From the NCBI GenBank assembly GCA_905147135.1, contig LR990043.1:4685057-4749056 (forward strand): a stretch of DNA of 64,000 nucleotides. Direction: 5' to 3'. This DNA comes from Blastobasis lacticolella. Taxonomy: Eukaryota; Arthropoda; Insecta; Lepidoptera; Blastobasidae. The notes beneath the pieces are model-generated. The model was not told the DNA's origin, ran no database searches, and worked only from the letters and a program-made list of their open reading frames with translations. Shown one piece after another: positions 32,270 to 45,158 of this stretch. The position numbers and the translations under genes are program-made. Positions within the stretch are counted from its first letter, which is position 1. Each line of letters starts with the position of its first letter.

Positions 32270-32620
32270 TATCATCTTGGCATTAATGTTCCGGTTGTGC
32301 TCTCATGGACGAGGGCCCGGGTCCGCCATAACCATGATCCAGGATTTGGCCGATTAGGTAACTACAGTGGAGCGACTGCCATCTGACGTCCATGGCCGGG
32401 GAACCTGACCAGATTGAATCATGGTTACACATTCAGTCGCTTGAATATGCAGGTTTCATCACGATGTCATACCCTGCCGCCTCCGTAAGAGCATCAGTTA
32501 GTTTTCAACGAATGTACGTAACTCAGAAAAGAGTCACTGATACATGGCCGCCGCGGGATTCGAACCCGGTATCTCTCGCTTACGAGTCGGATACCCTAAC
32601 AGCTCAACCACCGATGCTTC
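32270..32620 (-). mobile_element. tRNA-derived SINE, family 2 (with tRNA-like head)
   Basis: The minus strand starts with GGTGGTTGAGCTGTTAGGG (box A) and GGGTTCGAATCCC (box B), followed by a body with GAAACCTGCATATTC and GGTCAGGTTCCCC, and ends AACCGGAACATTAATGCCAA. Other copies: 34195, 35910, 39172, 41418, 45295, 58112, 59862, 63808. Confidence 0.82.
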
Positions 32621-32784
32621 CTTTTTCGTGAGTAAATATTGATAAAAATAATAAAAGTACTTACCTACTTCAAAATGTTTTGAAGGTCTGGTTGATAATA
32701 TGCATCTAGTTATCGGTAGTAGTAGGTTCATCGCCTTTTGTTTTGTTTTGTACAGCTTGTAGTTTTTTAAATTTATTTTTTATT

Positions 32785-32915
32785 AGTCTAGCCGGGCATT
32801 TGACCACCATCTCACCTGGTGGTAAGTGATGAAGCGGCCAAAGATGGAGCCTGTCTAGGAATAGCCTATTTACTCTAGCCTTGAAGGCGTCCAGAGTATA
32901 GTGATCAGGTACTTT
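32785..32915 (-). mobile_element. LINE 3' tail fragment
   Basis: Contains CATCTCACCTGGTGGTAAGT and GCGGCCAAAGATGGAGCC, a 3' end frequent in insect Jockey-like elements. No coding. Confidence 0.45.
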
Positions 32916-32944
32916 TTATCACACTTTACTAATGAGCGCTGATA

Positions 32945-33070
32945 CGTTTATACGTCGCCGCCTTTAACACATTACGCGATTGTCTCCAAATAACAAAATA
33001 AGCTTTTTGTTATTACTAAGTATAGAAACCAAAATTGCATAAACATTTGGAAAAGATCGCTCAGAAATGG
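32945..33070. repeat. Family 'A' repeat fragment
   Basis: ACGTTTATACGTCGCCGC then CCAAAATTGCATAAACAT; matches parts of 17491-17697 and 59575-59653. Confidence 0.5.
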
Positions 33071-33539
33071 ACGCTGCTCAATGACCAGTCTAGTGTCCCA
33101 TTTTTTGCCACGGCACGTACTTTTAGCTTTGTCTATTGCAACATGGCGTGTAGGTAATAAATAAAGATTGGGCATTACAATATTGTATTAATTAGTGTAT
33201 TTTTAGGCATTGTAATGAATAAGAATCAATTATATTTTTTATTTGAAATAAGATCAGTAATAAAACTTGATGAATTTTAAAGTGAATTACATTAGTACCT
33301 TATCACTATTAATCGAATTTTATTCTACAATAACTCCGTAGAGCGGAGCACAAGTCGTGTCGTCGCGTGTCGTAGACACAATGTCGTGTATAATAAAAGT
33401 CTCGCCAAGCCAATGACGCAATGAGTCACTCATTAGACCCAAGCTGTGCTTTAATCACTGAGAATAACACGTAATTAGTTGATGTGGAGCGGCGTTGAGT
33501 CAGCTTCGACGGCAGTACTACTAACAGACGCTACGATTT

Positions 33540-33770
33540 GGCTGGAGCCGACCAACCACCAGGCTGGAGCAGTCTATGCGAATCCTTACAAGGTATAAAA
33601 TAAAGTCGATTTTGAGTGCGGTGGACGAAGTCGAACGTCCAACCAAGGTCGACTCGCCCAATCCGAATTAATCCAAAAGCTACTTTATTTTGTAAAACGT
33701 AAAGATTAGTATCGACTGCAACTGACGGTTGGTCGGCGTCTGTCAAATCGGAACTATGCTTTGACAGGGT
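33540..33770. mobile_element. MITE 'G' copy 1
   Basis: Inverted ends around GTATAAAATAAAGTCGATTT and AAAAGCTACTTTATTTTGT, outer GACCAACCACC / GGTTGGTCGG. Copy 2 is at 47775-48040. Confidence 0.6.
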
Positions 33771-34194
33771 ACCGATTCTGGTGTGCAATGCAGTTGTTAT
33801 TATGTTGCAATGTAACTGTGATGTTACTATAACTACGTCGAGGTATCGAGTCAGTCCCAGCATCATCCCAGTTAAATTGCAGTTAAATCATTGTTGACAC
33901 GTTTTTGTTGACAGGATTGAAAGCAGTTAGACAACTAATGCAACTTAGTAATTTATTTATTTATTGGAGTACCAACAGCCATATAAAACCATAATGCAAC
34001 TACATGCAGTTCGAACTCATTTAAGTTGCAACTCAACATCTGTCATTTGAATAACAATCACACATTTGACATGCGATTCAATTGTAATATTACTGCAACT
34101 GAGACGAATTCCGTACCAGAATCGAAGCCCTGGTTAGCTAAGTAATAGATCGTGGTGAAAGTTTGCTACTTCATGGACATTTTCTCTCAATAAC
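33771..34194. other. Non-coding, nothing recognised
   Basis: AT-rich DNA with a short (TTTA)n at 33950-33965. No gene seen. Confidence 0.35.
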
Positions 34195-34465
34195 AATGGC
34201 AATAGATTTGACAGATCCGGTAATTACGGTGGAGCGACTTACTTCTATGATCCTGTTGACAGGGATCCTGATCAGACTGTTACATTGTCGTTGAATGTGC
34301 AGATTTCATCACGATGTTTCCCTCACTGTAATAGCATCGGTTAGTGTTCAACTAATGACCATAATGCAGAAAATAGTGGTTGTTACATGGCGGCACTGAA
34401 GTTCGAACCCGGTACCTCAGGGTACAAGAAGGAACCCTTAACCATTACGCCACCGACGTTCCTGT
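34195..34465 (-). mobile_element. SINE family 2, 3'-shortened copy
   Basis: Head with GGTGGCGTAATGGTTAAGGG and box B GGGTTCGAAC. The body matches 32270-32620, but the terminal ~80 bases are replaced. Confidence 0.7.
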
Positions 34466-34916
34466 TACCGACTGTAGTGACAATGTGACAGCGATTTTGA
34501 GCACCAATGCTTTATATTATAGCCTTTATGTAATTTTTATTCAATTAAAACCCGTTGACATTTCCTAAGTGTAAGTACCCACTCTCACAAAAAAACCATC
34601 GCGCTGTTTAACAAAGAAACAACAATCGCTACTCCAGTGCATTAAAAAGTTTGTTCAAAGGGTGACAGGAATTAAACTTTGCTTAATTAAACGTTATCCG
34701 GCCCGCATGTCGTTAATAATCACTTAAAACTGATTACAGACTTAATTATTCCCAGTCAGATTGCATATCAAGGACCAGATGATGACACAATCAGGCCTGT
34801 AAGGACCAACATTGTGGCAGTTAGAGAGGAGAAAAAGAAATTGATAATGCAATGCATACATACGTGACCAACTTAATAATCATATTCACTTGCACTACAG
34901 TGCAGTTGTTAAACGG

Positions 34917-35155
34917 TTTTATCATCATCATCACAGCCCGTAACAGTCCACTGCAGGACTTAGGGCCTCTTCCACGAAAGGGGAGGTTATTGCCGTAATC
35001 TCCACGCTTGGCAGGCGGGTTGGAGATCGCAGTATTTAAATATAACAATGGAAAATGCTGCTGCCCATTTTCCAGACTACGGAGACTCTTGATCTTTTGC
35101 CTCGGAAACATTAGTCGCCTGGTACGACACCCATGAGGGTGGTGCTATTCTACAT
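34917..35155 (-). mobile_element. Family 'D' LINE tail
   Basis: Reverse-orientation copy of 16918-17175, with TCATCATCATCACAGCCCGT at the 3' end. Confidence 0.65.
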
Positions 35156-35909
35156 TTAGCATTCATGAATTTAATTTTTATTTATTATATAAAAAATACG
35201 CTGGGGTAAACGACGAGTCCTTTGGGCATAAGAGACAGCCGATTCTCCTTCTTTTAGCAAACTGGTTTTGGCTGAAGATGCACCAAATGCCATGACTGTT
35301 GCTGTAGCGGCAAAGGAAAATTTTTTTGAAGTGGTAATGCTTTTGTGCCCTTGGACTGTACCTACGTGAAATCGTACTATGCCTACGTAATTTATGAGGA
35401 AAGTAGATATTGTTAGACCCTGAAGTTGTAGGGTAAAGGTGGAAAGAACACTGCTAATACACAGAAGCATGTATTTGACGCAACCAGTAATAGGAAGAAA
35501 TTCACGCACTAACTGTAGGGCTTAGCTAAAAATCAGCGCTGTGGTCCTATAACCTAGTTTGGCATGACACTACAATATTTTACCTAATAAAATATTTTGT
35601 TTATTTATATATATTGTAAAAATTGCAAAATAAACATTATGTCTATGTCTATTTGAACCGCTCTCTCGCTCTCCGTGGTCAGGCCGGTTAGGCCCAAGAG
35701 AATAAAACTAAGATTTACTCCGATATTTTATTTCTAAGTATTATTGTCACATATCAATGTGCAATTTAACAAAGTATAAGAATTTCTAACGAAATAAAAA
35801 CATAATCCAGCGCCGCCATACACTATGCTCTGTGTACATACACGATCACACATACACATGGACAACCAAATCTAACTACGTTTTGGCCGATTAACAACCA
35901 AAGTACGCC
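35156..35909. other. Non-coding or unrecognised
   Basis: A 112-codon minus-strand frame (35509-35171) has no recognised domain, and flanking splice signals were not convincing. Confidence 0.3.
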
Positions 35910-36185
35910 ATGATGGGGCGCGCGAGGAAAGAGCGTCCAACTTGACCATGGTAATTACAGTGGAGCGACTGCCATCGGACCTCCGTGACCCTATTAACAG
36001 GATATTATTTAGTAGCATGAACGTGCAGATTTCATCACTATGATTTCGCTCACACTAACACCATCCGTTAGTATTCAACAATACATAAATCTAAAAATAG
36101 CCATTGGTACCTGGCGGCACCGGGGTTCGAACCCGTTACCTCGGGATACCATTCGGACCTCTTCCCCATTAGGCCACCAACGCTC
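35910..36185 (-). mobile_element. SINE family 2 copy
   Basis: tRNA-like head at 36120-36185 (box B GGGTTCGAACCCC on the minus strand), body to 35910; the 3' end is partly scrambled. Confidence 0.7.
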
Positions 36186-36626
36186 ATAATTCATCGTTAG
36201 GTACGCCTCCTAAATATCTTAATACCGTAGGCGAAGCAAGGTTGACCAAGGTTAATATTATTAATACAAAGTCACGATCAACATATGTACTCACTCACTT
36301 TGTCGCAGCTGTAAATACAGATCCAATCAATCATGGACACCATCAGCCAACCACCATGGAAACAATCGAGATGCGGTCGACATGTAACGATTTATTAATT
36401 ACTACCGCTCAGCGCTAGTGCATTCTGTTGGCAAAGATTAAGTAAGGATACACGATACAGATATACCTACGCTGCTTTTAATGAATTAGGTATCGTAATG
36501 TGACAACGAACGAAGCCACAATCCATGCTAGAAGTCGTATGTAACTACTGATGTAAATATGTATGACTAAATTCACTATATTTTTATAGGAGATATGGGC
36601 TTGATATTTTACCTTATTTCACTTTT

Positions 36627-36885
36627 TTGATGTTATACGGCAGACAAACAAGCAAGCGGGCCACCGGATGGAAAGAGGTCACCGCCGCATATAGACATAA
36701 GCAACACCAGGGACACTACTAATGGGCGTTGCCTGCCTCTGAAGAGACCTATAACATAACTCTTGAACGATCTTATGTCACACATCCCGATCACACTGCG
36801 GCTAGGAGCTCATTCCACATCCGTATCGTGCGAGCGAGAAACGTTCTTTCGAACCTTCGCGTGGACACCGACAGAGGGTCCACTT
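36627..36885 (-). pseudogene. Jockey-like LINE 3' fragment
   Basis: GGCCACCGGATGGAAAGAGG and GGAGCTCATTCCACATCCG match the 3' UTR and ORF2 end of the LINE at 9968-13414. Diverged and 5'-truncated. Confidence 0.75.
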
Positions 36886-38523
36886 GATTGGAAGATGGAT
36901 TCGAAGATACAATGAGTTAATTTAGAGTTTATTTATTTATTTCATAAATTAGAAATTTACATGGATATCTTGTAAACCAATACTTATCTAAAATATACTT
37001 ATTCACCCTAAACTTTAAGGATTAATTCAAACAATTAATGTTTTACAACACACATTCATTCACCTATCCAAGTACAGTCCCTACTAGCATACGTAAAACA
37101 ATAGATCAATCAGGTGGGTAGATCAGCCATCGTATCACTTACGTGTCTGTTTAAGTTTAATCTTTGGCGGTTGCGTGTGCGCACATGCGGGCCCCACAAC
37201 CATCCGCTATATCAGCTCCGATCTCTTGTCGACGGACAATTGGTAAAAAAGACCCACGGCACTAAATTCACCGTAAATTGCTAAAAGACCGGGCATTTTA
37301 CGATTTGGTTTAAGATCGCTCTTTTTAGGAATATGCGGGTCGGATTTTTTTTTATTGTCATTGTTTAATGCTTTTTGATTTATTTTTAACTTAATTAGTG
37401 GATGTGGGGCGTGTTGGTCTGTAGTCAGTTTTGTAATTACCTAGGTTATTTGTTGATTATTTATATTGCTTTTGTGAGATATACTTTTTTGGCGTTATTA
37501 TTACTTTTTCGGCGTTATTATTTACCATTGGATTTGCTTCATTGAACGATTGATGATTAATTGATTCATTGAACGTAAACTAGCGATAACTTTAAGTAAC
37601 CTCTAGTAGTAGTTACGTATATTTCCGAATTCTGCAAATGTTAAAAATTTGCAGGTATGGATATTCAGGACGTGGGATTACAATTTAATTTAGTATTGTA
37701 GTTACAATTGTTACCCATGGCTTCGCACAGGCAAACACTAACAACTTTACTCATGCGTGAAATACTATTTCTATTGATGAAATCCGTACCTATTCTTTTG
37801 CGAATTGATAAAAAGAAGACTAAGAAACAGACGGGAACACCCGCATTATCATATTTAGCGAAACGAATACATATAGATCACAATTGCCCGCCAATAAAAC
37901 TCGACAGCTGATCTAACTGCCGACGCGTACATCAAAAGCAAGCCTAACCAAAACAAAGACACAGATACGATCAACCGCGTTTGAGCCGGCAGTCACAAAT
38001 TACAGGCCGTGACCAGTATCTGAGGAAAATTCAATAACCATCCACTATCCGCGCCCACCGATCGACAATATCAATGACATTTAACCCTAAACATAATTGA
38101 GTCGGAATCGAAACTACCTTTGGGACAGGGACTGTTTCGCCGAGCGGAATTGCCGGGTATTTTTTACCCGGTGGGTTAACCCTCCCTTGCGTAGGGGTCG
38201 GTTGGGCCCCGGGCGTTTTAGGGTTACGCAACGGTGCCCCCTCTGTTGACAGTTTAGAGCCGAATACTGTGTAAATGGTACTAATGCCGGTTTCGGAGTT
38301 CGAGAGGATTTAGTTTGACAAGTGAACAGTTGATATTGTGAGTTGAGGCAAATGTATTACGTAAGATAATAAGCCAGGAGAAATAATAGGATCACGGAAA
38401 ATACAGTTCCGTTGGATCTCGGACTTTTGTTTAAATTCAATTTAAAAATTCTGAAATGGAACATTAGATTTATTAGAACATTAGAACGATTAAGTTTCGT
38501 TAACTACTTAGGCGCAGGCCTAG
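36886..38523. other. Non-coding stretch, no gene seen
   Basis: Includes a GC-richer patch at 38000-38260 with TTTTTTACCCGGTGGGTTAA, probably a repeat. No convincing exon. Confidence 0.35.
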
Positions 38524-38632
38524 TTGGCAACGGTCATGCGATCATGGTCTTGCGACGGGTGGTTTTGAGGTTTCCTATAATTGGTCGGATGACATCCGTC
38601 GTACGACCACGATCGCACGACCGGTGCCAATT
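38524..38632. repeat. Short fold-back element related to the 1-1625 array
   Basis: TTGGCAACGGTCATGCGATC (38524) and GATCGCACGACCGGTGCCAA (ending 38632) are inverted copies with few mismatches. The right arm and its continuation (ACAGCGCCTTAG) resemble 140-180 of the window. Confidence 0.7.
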
Positions 38633-39171
38633 GGACAGCGCCTTAGGAGAGATGTATAGAATCCCAAAATAAACTTTGCTATTCATAACTCCCGTACCTA
38701 CACGTCACCAGCCCAACTCCTAAACGGGTTAACCCTTACTCTGCGCATATTTCCGCGGGCCCCCGCGTGTCGTCTAAACGACCCCATAATTGATAAGTAA
38801 AGGAAAAGAAGAGTACCGCCTCATACATATTTATGAGACCTCCCTAAAATTGCTACGGGACCCTGCGAACGGGAGCACTTGCGCCCGTCCTCGTCTCATT
38901 ATGTTTTTAGAGATCCTTTGTTATTGCCGCTTTGATGTGACGACAGAAATCGGTGGGATTTCCTCGGCTGCTTTTTGATTTGGCCGAGTAGTTGTGGGAG
39001 TAAATTGCATGCGTGTGGCTAATGTGGCAGTTAATTGTTGTACCCACAGTACCCACATGCTTCAGTAGGCACTGGCAGACTTAGGTGGGTACTGTAAACC
39101 CTACTCGTCAAAATTAGTGTTAATATAAATAGTTCAAAGGTCAGAGAGGACTTGCATTTTAATATGTGGTT
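38633..39171. other. Non-coding, nothing recognised
   Basis: No conserved frame or repeat boundary seen beyond the edge of the preceding element. Confidence 0.3.
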
Positions 39172-39330
39172 GTCATCTTGGCGTTAATGTCCCGGTTGTG
39201 CTCTCGTGCGCGAAGGCCAGTAGTCTGCCTTGACCATGATAAAGGATTTGGTAGATCAGGTAATTACAGTGGAGCGTCTGCTATTTGACCTCCGTGACCC
39301 TGCTGACAGGGAAAGATGACCAGATTGGAA
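39172..39330 (-). mobile_element. SINE family 2, truncated
   Basis: CATCTTGGCGTTAATGTCCC through GACCTCCGTGACCCTGCTGA; the tRNA-like head is missing. Confidence 0.75.
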
Positions 39331-41417
39331 ATATTTTCATAAATCGGCAGTGTTATTTAAAAATCTTAGCAACATATAGGGACCACACCTACAATGCTCC
39401 ATTAGGAAAATGATTTAGGTAGTTATTCGAGCGAACTTGGGTTATGTCACTTAAATGAAGTTTGATTATTCAACAATCCACCGCTACTAATTGCAATCCA
39501 ATTATTTACTTAGTACTTTTAAAAGAAAATACACACTCAAACACACGTACATTATATTTTAGCGATAAAAGAACTTTAGGCCTGCTGGAAGAAATTTCTT
39601 TTAAGAAATAAGCACCGCCTGTTAATAAATAAATAGAAATCTTACGTAAATTCAACAAAATTAATTTTTAGTACTTAATAAGGTTCATTTTATTGCTGTT
39701 GTTGCTATTACTTTAAATAGTTCACGTCACTGCATCTAACTACACATCTAACTAAACATATTACCATCTCTCTATTGTAGGTCTGCCTGAATAAATTTCT
39801 TTATAAAAATAAGAAGGCATATTGTGTTCTATACTTCTGTCATTTATATTTTCTGTATCTTGTGTACAATAAATAAAAATAATAATTAAAGAAAAAAAAT
39901 ATTTTCTTTACATAACTGCAACATGTATTGATAAGTATAGGTAATTACAGATCATTGACAGAGAGAACTGACGTCTGAAGTAGGTTAGTAAAACAAATAG
40001 TAAATATTTAAATAAAAAAAAAAAAAGTTATATCCAATAACGGAAAGCTCAACAAAACATTTCGACATCACAAAGTACAACAATAAAGAATAGCATTACT
40101 TCATTTTCTTTTTCTAAAACTCAACGGCGCTTTCGAATACCACAATAAACGCAAACTTTACTGCTTAAACGACTCTGGGTGGGTGTTACGCGTCTCTTTA
40201 CGACAATAATCCATTTTTGAACGCTCTGTGAATTCCTTGCTGCATATCTTTTATAATCTTCACCCGGTGTTAGAGCCGCAAATGAAAAGGGAGACAGTAA
40301 AGGTGTCGTGTCGTATATTCCGAACGCACCTGTTCGTGATGGTGTTTTCTGTAATATTTGTAGGGTTACTTGTTTGTGCTTTGTACATACTTGTTGGTAC
40401 TAGGATTTTAGTCTACAAAGCTTTTATACAGAGTGGCCAGTATCAGTAACTGAAAACCGATAAATTTGTTGATTAAGAACGTAACTTTAAATTACAATTT
40501 AATATCCTTTAGACACATCACAATTAATAAAAGGGTAGGCGCGTAAGCGTAGTTAGAGCTCAAAGGGAGCTTAAGAGAGTCTCATGGGTGCTTTCAAGGT
40601 GTGAGTCCGAGGCACGTTCTCCTGGCTGGTGCTACACTAACATCACTAACACTAATATCACCTATTTGTTCACTATACATATACCTACTAGAAAGACGGT
40701 GTAGCCGAGGGATGTCTCTTCGGTCTGGGGCCTAAAGACGCTAGTTTATAAGAGACGCTAGACGCAGGTTGTAAACGCCACAAGTGTGCTGCCAGAGGAC
40801 TTGTTCCGCACTCCAAAGATTCCACGAGTGTTGGTGAAGTTCACCCTCAGTCTCTCCGTCTCAGAAAAGGGCCGTACACAAATGTGCCTCCCACGACCGG
40901 AGTGTATCCTATCTCCACTCCAGCTGGGTGAGTGCTAAACCAAACGGTTCGAGGTCTCGTTGTCCATGGCTTCCAAGTAAGTTTAGGAGCGCCGGCTCAG
41001 GCCGTCCCGGATCTAACGCCGCCCTCTATTGGGGGAATGAGGATTGTGAAGCGATCTCCACTTCAGAACCCAAGCTGTAAGAGGTGAGATACAATTTGCT
41101 GAAGGCCTACTAATACAGGACGCCATCCCCGTATGGCAATGGTAGAGGGAACCTTTAAAACTCTCATAGTCTATTAAGGACACGGAACACTGCTATGGGG
41201 AAAGAATAATGACGTGATCAAATCGTTTTATAGAGATTTGGAATAGAACTTACTGAAGTCATTAGGGGCGGTTTATTAAGTGGTTATACCTAATTAGAAT
41301 GAAGACCTAAATACCTGGAAGGAAGGTGATAAATCTGGTGAAAGGCGCTGCCGAAGCGGGACGTAAGAGAGCTGTCAAATTGAAGATCATTTGAGTATGT
41401 TCCAATCGACAGAATCA
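39331..41417. other. Non-coding; one GC-richer unassigned patch
   Basis: 39331-40540 is AT-rich with nothing recognised. 40540-41140 is richer in GC and may be a decayed transposon, but no conserved motif was found. Confidence 0.3.
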
Positions 41418-41590
41418 TCTCATTTTGGCGTTAATGTCTTGGCTGTGCTCTCGCGCACGAAGGCCCGGGGTCCGTCTTGAACATGATCCAGGATTTGCTA
41501 GATCAATTAATTACAGTGGAGCGACTGCCATCTGACCTCCGTGACCCTGCTACCAAGGGAACCTGACCATATTGGATAATGGTAAATCGC
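41418..41590 (-). mobile_element. SINE family 2, truncated
   Basis: TTTGGCGTTAATGTCTTGGC through GACCTCCGTGACCCTGC and AACCTGACCATATTGGA; the head is missing. Confidence 0.72.
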
Positions 41591-43071
41591 CTACCATAAT
41601 CGCCTGAATCATATTCTCTAAATCCCCTAATATGAAAATTGCTCATGGAATTAGCCAAAATGAAATTCAGCAAAGTGAATGAAATAATTTATAATACACC
41701 TTGGAGCAATTAATAAAAATATAATATGGGAAAAATAAAGGTAGACACAACCAGGTCAGGTCGGCTCGAAAATCAGAGTACATCAAACCATAGACATTCA
41801 AAATTACATGGTTACAAACTAAAACCTCTACACGAAAACAAACACCCACACAACCAATTAATAAGGCTCCCAATTCGCGGCGACCAGTAAATCAGTCACG
41901 TCGGATGTGTGGCTTCGTGCAAACAAACAAACAGAACAATGGCAGTGCACAGGAAGCGGACCATTGCGCCATATTACAGCCACATGCTCACGCGCAGGGC
42001 CGCTCCATTCATTGAAACTACTAATTGATCCGCTCGTTCTAATCAAGGCCAACTGAAGCTGGACTGGTTGATTGTGAAAGGAAGAGAGAAAATTGTGAAC
42101 GTAGTGGTAAATCCAATATTGTATTCAATTTAGGTAATATGTACGTCAACATTTTTTAGGCCAAGGTTAAATAGCAGGTTTGTAGGCACCTCTGCGTATC
42201 TAGCAGCTATCTCGGCTTTGGCCGTTTATGCTTTTGATGCTGTGTAGCGTTGATTTATAATATGTTTATTTTTTGTTCTTGCTTATTTTCTAATTTATTT
42301 AGTAATAAAGTCACTGTTTTAAATCTTTTTTTTTTGGGCAGTTGTTAAGTTTGTATCTATCAGCAAGTTTATAATTTTTAATGCTATATCTGCTAAATCT
42401 TTTATTTTATTGATTTGTTAAAACTATACATTGAATTTATAGAATGCTTTGCCACTGCGGTCAGTTACGCGAGCGTCGAACTTATGTAACTATTCATCTA
42501 TTTTACAACCTTCCATTGCAGAACAAAAGAACTTAACAATTGCAACAAAATATTTGAATAAACCGATTCAAAACTTCAAAACGAACCCGTCCTAGTCTAG
42601 AATCTATTTCTGTTGATGCGTAAAATTAATAATACCACCACAACGCTGGAGACGTCAAAATAAATATCAGTAGCTATGCTTACTGAATAATTTTTTTGCG
42701 ATACCCAGTTCTATGAAATGTGGTTTCAATCTGCTGTCCAACGTTCATTCATGGCGGTTTTTGCAGTTAAAAACACTACAGTAGAGCTAGGAGGATAGTA
42801 GAATAGATAAGACAGGCCTTTTGACGAATAATGCCTTAATAATAATACCAACCAAATGCTAAATACTAGCATACATCGGTATCGTAAAAGGTCAACACCG
42901 TATTAATTATTCGGCATAATTGCATACCATTTGCAAAAACTATCTATCATAGTAAGATCACACGGAGAATACCAATTTATATTTAACTAATATATTATGC
43001 ATTTCTACTAACTAAAGTGCACTTCAACCTCTTTAGGCTCTTTACTTTTTAACTTACACACAGCAGTGACA
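41591..43071. other. Non-coding, no gene seen
   Basis: No recognised repeat or exon; a T-rich run lies near 42325. Confidence 0.35.
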
Positions 43072-43328
43072 AATAAATAAATAAATAATCGTGGACAAAT
43101 TCACACAGCGCCATCTAGCCCCAAAGTTAGCAAAGCTTTTGTTATGGGTGCTAGATAACTGATAAACTACTTTTATACTTTTAAATACATACTTATTATA
43201 CATAGAACACCCAGACCCATAACAGAAATTAAAATTCATAATTTCAATTTCTGCCCGGCCGGGAATCGAACCCGGGACCTCTTGCGTGGCAGACCCCTTG
43301 TTGACCACTGAACCACTCAGGTCGTTAA
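43072..43328 (-). mobile_element. SINE family 1 copy
   Basis: Full-length: box B GGGTTCGATTCCC on the minus strand, 3' end TGGGGCTAGATGGCGCTGTG, then an (ATTT)n tail. Confidence 0.85.
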
Positions 43329-44207
43329 AATATAAATCTAGAAAACGCAGCGCTGTAAAATCATCCAACTTCTAAATGCCTCTAAAAGTTAATTTTGATG
43401 ATTTTGCAGCACAGCGTTTTGGAGCCATCTAAATTAATTATGACGCCGAACATTTTACAGCACAGTTTAACCCTTTGTAGCTCTACGTAATATGAATATC
43501 AAAATACACATATAAGTATGAACGCAGTGTGAAACATTTGTCGTGGTTCTACATCATTAACGAGCGCACACGTGTTGTCGAAGAGGACAGACAGACGGAC
43601 GCGGCTCACTCCGCTGTTATGTAACGCAATGAATGAGTTGAAAGCTATAATTGTAATCTGACGAGGAATCACGTTGAAGTGTTATTGGTTTCGCAGTTAC
43701 AGTAGACTTCGATACCTGGTGTATCCTCAAATAGTAATTATGATACATAGTGTTTGATCACCAGCTCATGAGTTCTTATGACATTTTTCTACAAATAATT
43801 GGAAAAGAAAGATAGCGTCGAAAATATTAAACATTAGTTTAATACACAATTTAAATAGGCAAATCATCATCATCAGATAAGTCAATCTCGGCTTCTGCCA
43901 CTTTGTTCTTTTTTGTTCATTAGTGTCCAGTAGTAGTGACCACCTTCGGAAAAATTTCGTCGAAGGTGGTTTTATAAATCGATATTCATCTCTAGATCAA
44001 CTTCTAGAGATGATTAAAATTACCTTTCTATATTATACAGTCAATATACCTACATTAATAAAAGATTTAAACATTAAAGTTTTAAAATCATTTATATTAT
44101 AAATTGTAGCTTGTAGCTAATCATGAACAACATTTTTTAAGAGCTAGTAACCTTAGGCTTCGGCTTCGATAGCTAATTAACCGGCTTCGGCCCGAAATTG
44201 ACCTTCA
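43329..44207. other. Non-coding; short inverted stretch at its start
   Basis: 43345-43440 contains an imperfect inverted repeat (GCAGCGCTGTAAAATCATCC / GATGATTTTGCAGCACAGCG). The rest is unassigned. Confidence 0.4.
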
Positions 44208-44622
44208 ATGAGCAGTTTTCCAATAGGTATCTAAAGCATTCCTAACCACTCACTAGATGGCGCCCCGACAATTTTGGTAAATGATAATCGCTTTAAATCG
44301 GTTCTTAGCAAACAGAATATAAACACTGTGTGCGTTGTATTGGATAATATTGTATTTGTCAATAGTTTTCAACCATTTTAGAGGTTGTAATAATAATGGA
44401 ACATAGTGCCAACTTATATAAATATTTCTTTTTACATTTCGTTAAACCTTTAACAGTTATGTTTGTATTAATAAACATTTTATTTTTAAGTTTAGTATTA
44501 GTTGGCTGCATGAAATCACTGTCACCATCATACAGATTAAAAAAAGATTACCAAAATTGTAGGAGCGCCATCTATTGATGCTTTTTGACACCAACTATCA
44601 ATACCTACTGGAAACTCATCAT
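44208..44622 (+). mobile_element. MITE 'M' copy 2 (complete) with a micro-ORF
   Basis: 415 bp. The 5' end ATGAGCAGTTTTCCAATAGG and the 3' end ATACCTACTGGAAACTCATC are imperfect inverted repeats of ~22 bp. It contains a 60-codon frame at 44396-44578. Relatives: 9833-9967 plus 13415-13685, and 53821-54238. Confidence 0.85.
44396..44578 (+). CDS. 60-residue hydrophobic micro-ORF inside MITE 'M'
   Basis: Starts [20 protein letters not shown], continues with a hydrophobic run (VMFVLINILFLSLVLVGC) that could span a membrane, and ends [16 protein letters not shown]. The same start is kept in the two other copies ([10 protein letters not shown]). Copy 3 has a stop after 33 codons, and copy 1 is broken by a LINE. 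It may be a decayed piece of the parental transposon's protein or a chance frame; no known domain recognised. Confidence 0.3.
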   Translation: MEHSANLYKYFFLHFVKPLTVMFVLINILFLSLVLVGCMKSLSPSYRLKKDYQNCRSAIY

Positions 44623-45158
44623 TGACAGGACAACGAAGGAAATCCCCTAACCGAGTTTACACTGAATTAATATTTCCTAAACTACTATACGGATAGTAAT
44701 GAAACAAAGCTAATAAAGGAAACAGTACCCGCACCACGGTTTTTACGCAATTCAAAATTAATTATTCGATTTCCTTTTGTTATAGTCCTATTGTTTTGTA
44801 AATGAATGTATTTCAACTCATTGCGCTAAACCCAAATCGATCCACCTGGATCAGGCCAGGAAAATCATTACCGCAATCATGCGGCATTTGATGATGCGGA
44901 ATTTGAGCTCCCAAATTCTAAACGGATGAAAATGTGGGCCAGTTTTTATGGCGATAGTTTTTATTGGCCTTAATTCGTTTAATAAATTTACTTTTAGAAC
45001 AAACCTAATTGTAATAACTTTGCTGTTTCTTGAATAAAATAACCTAACCGACGGAAAAAGTCGGATAACCTTCGACCGATAACCCGATTACATATACTCA
45101 AATATATTATTACTATTTAACACTTTGTGTTGTCACTTCCTGATGGAACTCCATTACT
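44623..45158. other. Non-coding, nothing recognised
   Basis: No conserved frame or repeat identified. Confidence 0.3.

Noticed and set aside
32540..32620. tRNA-like sequences with good A and B boxes (also 36120-36185, 43255-43320, 50160-50225)
   Set aside because: All continue into SINE bodies and lack a complete cloverleaf; they are SINE heads, not tRNA genes.
35171..35509. 112-codon minus-strand frame
   Set aside because: No recognisable domain and no supporting context; left as unassigned.
40228..40449. 73-codon frame with a hydrophobic segment
   Set aside because: No homology, splice or conservation evidence; AT-rich DNA gives such frames by chance.
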